Shown here: piece by piece, positions 61,630 to 64,000 of the stretch
Numbering within the stretch: position 1 is the stretch's first letter
Layout: each line of letters starts with the position of its first letter
Translations under genes and position numbers: made by a program
NCBI GenBank assembly: GCA_019931245.1
Contig: JAINDL010000006.1
Location: 21,299 to 85,298 of the forward strand
Reading direction: 5' to 3'
From: Bryobacteraceae bacterium CoA2 C42
Lineage (GTDB): Bacteria > Acidobacteriota > Terriglobia > Bryobacterales > Bryobacteraceae
Length of the DNA: 64,000 nt
The notes under the pieces: generated by a model
The model's input: the letters and a program-made list of their open reading frames with translations, nothing else
The model's database searches: none
Told to the model about the DNA's origin: nothing

Positions 61630-62783
61630 TGTGCCGCCCTCACGACCTGCTCGGCCCCGTCCTTCATCCCATCGGCCACGCCGAAGTTGAAGCCCGACTC
61701 AGCCAGAATCTTCTTGCCCTCCGCCACGTTCGTGCCCTCCATCCGGATCACGATCGGCACGCTGATGCCGAGTTCGCGCGCCGCGTTCACCACGCCCGTC
61801 GCCAGAATGTCACACCGCAGAATGCCCCCGAAGATGTTGATGAACACGGCCTTCACCGCCGCATCGCTCAACAGAATCCGGAACGCGTTCTTGATCTGTT
61901 CCTCGTTAGCCCCGCCGCCCACGTCCAGGAAGTTGGCCGGCTCACCGCCCGCGTACTTCACAATGTCCATGGTCGCCATCGCCAAACCCGCGCCGTTCAC
62001 CATGCACGCAATGTTGCCGTCCAGCTTGATGTAGTTCAGGCTGAACTTCGAGGCCTCCACTTCGAGCGGATCCTCCTCGGCCAGGTCGCGCAACTCGGCA
62101 AACTCCGGATGCCGGAACATCGCGTTGTCGTCAATGTTGATCTTCGCGTCGAGCGCCATCACGCGCCCGTCCTTCAGCAGAATGAACGGATTGATCTCGG
62201 CGAGCGAACAATCAATCTCGTCGTAAGCCTTCGCCAGCGCGATCATCGCCTTGGCCGCCGCGTTCACGCTCGCCGCCGGAATCCCAATCCCGAACGCCAG
62301 CTTCCGCGCCTGGTAGCCCGACAGGCCAATGCCCGGCTCAATCACTTCCTTCAAAATCTTCTCGGGCGTATGGTGGGCGACCTCTTCGATCTCCATGCCC
62401 CCCTCGCTCGACGCCATGAACACGTTCTTGCCGCTCGCGCGGTCAAGCGTAATTCCCAGGTAGAGCTCTTTCTCAATCGGCAGCGCCTCTTCAATCAGCA
62501 GCCGCCCCACCTTCTGGCCCTGCGGCCCCGTCTGGTGGGTCACCAACTGCATACCGAGGATCTTCTGCGCGGCTGCCACCGCGTCCTCCACCGTCTTGAC
62601 GACCTTCACGCCGCCGCCCTTGCCGCGGCCTCCAGCGTGGATCTGCGCCTTGACGACGACGAACCCTCCCAGCTCTCTCGCTGCTGCCTCAGCCTCTTCT
62701 ACGGTGAATGCCACCTTGCCTTTCGGCACCGGCACCCCGTAGCGGGCGAGTATGGCTTTGCCTTGATACTCGTGGATTTTCAT
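61626..62783 (-). CDS. sucC: succinyl-CoA synthetase beta subunit
   Basis: The 385-aa subunit has an ATP-grasp domain ([40 protein letters not shown]) and the CoA-ligase domain ([60 protein letters not shown]). It binds the nucleotide and succinate. First gene of sucC-sucD-ndk-M28. No Shine-Dalgarno precedes ATG 62783; instead TAGAGT ends seven nt upstream, within a symmetric element shared with the divergent trpD. Confidence 0.97.
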   Translation of the reverse strand: MKIHEYQGKAILARYGVPVPKGKVAFTVEEAEAAARELGGFVVVKAQIHAGGRGKGGGVKVVKTVEDAVAAAQKILGMQLVTHQTGPQGQKVGRLLIEEALPIEKELYLGITLDRASGKNVFMASSEGGMEIEEVAHHTPEKILKEVIEPGIGLSGYQARKLAFGIGIPAASVNAAAKAMIALAKAYDEIDCSLAEINPFILLKDGRVMALDAKINIDDNAMFRHPEFAELRDLAEEDPLEVEASKFSLNYIKLDGNIACMVNGAGLAMATMDIVKYAGGEPANFLDVGGGANEEQIKNAFRILLSDAAVKAVFINIFGGILRCDILATGVVNAARELGISVPIVIRMEGTNVAEGKKILAESGFNFGVADGMKDGAEQVVRAAQ

Positions 62784-62805
62784 ACGCTAAACTCTAAAGT
62801 TTACC
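62784..62805. promoter_or_regulatory. overlapping divergent -10 elements between sucC and trpD
   Basis: The stretch actctaaagt at 62791-62800 gives TAGAGT on the minus strand (7 nt before the sucC ATG) and TAAAGT on the plus strand (5 nt before the trpD ATG 62806). The two hexamers share two bases. Neither gene has a Shine-Dalgarno in this 22-bp gap. Confidence 0.5.
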
Positions 62806-63819
62806 ATGGCCTTTCTCCCCTTCCTGCACAAAGTCACTGAATCGAAACCATTAACCGAGCAGGAAGCCGAAGCGGCCATGCATCTCATCCTCACCGGACA
62901 CGCCGCCCCCGTCCCCCTCGCCGCCTTCCTCGCCGCCTACCGCGTCGTCGGCCTCTCCGGCGAAGACATCACCGGCTTTGCCCGCGCCCTCCGCGCCCAC
63001 CTCACCCCCGTCCCCGTCTCGCTCCAGCCCGGCGAAGTCCTCCTCGATACCTGCGGCACCGGCGGCGATGGCACCGGCACCTTCAACATCTCCACCGTCA
63101 CCGCCTTCGTCGTCGCCGGCGCCGGCGTCAAAGTCGGCAAACACGGCAACCGCAGCGTCTCCAGCGTCTGCGGCTCCGCCGACATCCTCGAAGCCCTCGG
63201 CGTCCCCATCCACTCCGACCCCGCCCGCATGGCCGCCGATATCGAACGCGCCGGCTTCGCCTTCCTGTTCGCCGCCGTCCTCCACCCCGGCATGAAACAC
63301 GTCGCCCCCGTCCGCGCCGAACTCAAAATGCGCACCCTGTTCAACCTCCTCGGCCCCCTCGCCAATCCCGCCTCCGCCTCCGTCCAACTCATCGGCGCCC
63401 CCTCCGTCCACGACGCCTCCCACCTCGCCCACGCCCTCTACGCCCTCGGCAACCGCAACGCCCTCGTCGTCCACGGCTCCGACGGCCTCGACGAACTCAC
63501 CACCACCGGACCCTCCACCGTCTTCCGCATCGCCGATGCCGTCCACCAGGAAACCTGGCAGCCCGAAGACTTCGGCCTCCCCCGCGCCTCCCTCGCCGAC
63601 CTCCTCGGCGGCGACCGCCTCCACAACGCCGCCATCGCTACCGCCATCCTCTCGAACCAGGACCAGGGCCCCAAACGCGACATCGTCCTCCTCAACGCCG
63701 CCGCCGCCCTCTCCCTCGCCCGCCGCCTATCCCCCCGCGATTCAATCGCCGCCGCCCGCGCCTCCCTCGACTCCGGCGCCGCCCTCGGCGTCCTCCGCGC
63801 CCTGCAAAATCGCGGGTAG
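62806..63819 (+). CDS. trpD: anthranilate phosphoribosyltransferase
   Basis: The 337-aa enzyme joins anthranilate and PRPP in the second step of tryptophan synthesis. The PRPP-binding loop DTCGTGGDGTGTFNISTVTA, followed by KVGKHGNRSVSSVCGSADIL, is diagnostic. FLFAAVLHPGMKHVAPVRAE, TLFNLLGPLANPA and VVHGSDGLDELTTTGPSTVF complete the pattern. Length is normal. No other trp genes are in the window. The 3' end overlaps a convergent gene by 78 bp, but the TrpD C-terminus appears complete. Confidence 0.96.
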   Translation: MAFLPFLHKVTESKPLTEQEAEAAMHLILTGHAAPVPLAAFLAAYRVVGLSGEDITGFARALRAHLTPVPVSLQPGEVLLDTCGTGGDGTGTFNISTVTAFVVAGAGVKVGKHGNRSVSSVCGSADILEALGVPIHSDPARMAADIERAGFAFLFAAVLHPGMKHVAPVRAELKMRTLFNLLGPLANPASASVQLIGAPSVHDASHLAHALYALGNRNALVVHGSDGLDELTTTGPSTVFRIADAVHQETWQPEDFGLPRASLADLLGGDRLHNAAIATAILSNQDQGPKRDIVLLNAAAALSLARRLSPRDSIAAARASLDSGAALGVLRALQNRG

Positions 63820-64000
63820 CCGCTCACTAAAAACACTCCGCGCCAGCACCCGTCCGCAACCCGCCTCCGCCGCCGCCCGCCGCAGCTCCGTCTGCACGTG
63901 CGAAACAAACCCGATCATCCGCTCCCCCGGCAGCTCCCCCACCAGCCCCAACACATCCGCCCCCCGCAGATTCAAATCATCCACTATCAAATCCGCTGCC
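63742..64000 (-). CDS. response-regulator-like protein, C-terminal part (partial at right edge)
   Basis: The frame enters from beyond the right edge and ends inside trpD on the other strand. The visible part has DLNLRGADVLGLVGELPGER, IGFVSHVQTELRRAAAEAGC and GRVLARSVFSERLPAILQ, the order of a receiver-like domain: Asp-containing strand, helix, switch strand, final helix. The last ~30 residues (Gly/Ala/Glu-rich) are antisense to the trpD end and probably not conserved. The N-terminus and true function lie outside the window. Confidence 0.5.
   Translation of the reverse strand, partial: AADLIVDDLNLRGADVLGLVGELPGERMIGFVSHVQTELRRAAAEAGCGRVLARSVFSERLPAILQGAEDAEGGAGVEGGAGGGD

Noticed and set aside
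1..64000. tRNA, rRNA, prophage, insertion sequence, secondary-metabolite cluster or CRISPR
   Set aside because: Looked for conserved RNA sequence patterns, transposase motifs, terminal inverted repeats and spaced repeats; none was recognised in this window.

Overview
The window looks like chromosomal DNA of an acidobacterium of the Bryobacterales/Solibacter group. It is GC-rich. It carries family markers typical of that lineage: a CHRD protein ending in the Solibacter-type C-terminal domain (TIGR03437-like), two DUF1549/DUF1553 + DUF1501 pairs, CRTAC1/ASPIC-UnbV and FG-GAP proteins, an Oar-like TonB-dependent receptor with a carboxypeptidase-regulatory domain, and many short signal peptides ending in AQ. 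This placement comes from gene content, not from a marker-gene search. I saw no rRNA, tRNA, CRISPR array, phage or intact insertion sequence.

Layout. 0-7.1 kb: end of a DHH phosphoesterase, small secreted proteins, a frameshifted CsgG-like relic (about 2.0-2.5 kb), a FecR-domain protein, a DPP-IV-like S9 peptidase and a polytopic membrane protein. 7.1-13.7 kb (+): beta-CASP nuclease, planctomycete-type cytochrome/DUF1553 protein, DUF1501 protein, a 38-codon coupled micro-ORF and an MFS transporter. 22.9-13.6 kb (-): CHRD protein, TPR/FG-GAP protein, membrane-anchored pentaheme cytochrome with TPRs, and CRTAC1/ASPIC protein, tightly packed and probably one extracytoplasmic redox or adhesion unit. 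22.9-29.8 kb: glycerol kinase, an orphan conserved protein, TonB receptor, UbiD decarboxylase. 29.8-32.5 kb (+): FabG-like reductase and the two-step agmatine-to-putrescine pair AguB/AguA. 32.5-37 kb: Vps62-like secreted protein, metallophosphoesterase, NfrB-like glycosyltransferase with an MshEN-like tail. 45.1-37.0 kb (-): compact six-gene run (HAD phosphatase, DUF1549/1553, DUF1501, Big_2 protein, DinB, aldose epimerase). 45.2-54.6 kb: MFS, cyanophycinase-like peptidase, a new 62-aa small ORF, LssY-domain outer-membrane protein, FHA-lytic transglycosylase, Fpg glycosylase, EEP hydrolase, acetyl-xylan-esterase-like hydrolase. 54.7-58.4 kb (+): Gfo/Idh/MocA oxidoreductase, duplicated metallo-beta-lactamase protein, VapBC-type toxin-antitoxin pair. 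58.4-59.5 kb: poorly coding, repeat-bearing segment with one small secreted protein. 59.5-64 kb: M28 peptidase, ndk, sucD, sucC on the minus strand, then trpD and a partial response-regulator-like gene.

Gene regulation is very compact. Same-strand genes usually overlap by 1-4 bases (ATGA, TAATG, TGATG). Convergent pairs overlap at their stops with no visible terminator. Many start codons have no Shine-Dalgarno but a TAnaaT-like -10 hexamer ending 5-8 nt upstream, which predicts leaderless mRNAs. At several divergent pairs the two -10 hexamers are the same symmetric sequence read in both directions. These promoter patterns, the small ORF with a strong Shine-Dalgarno and its own terminator, the CsgG relic, and the cytochrome/TPR/FG-GAP operon are the observations most worth following up.
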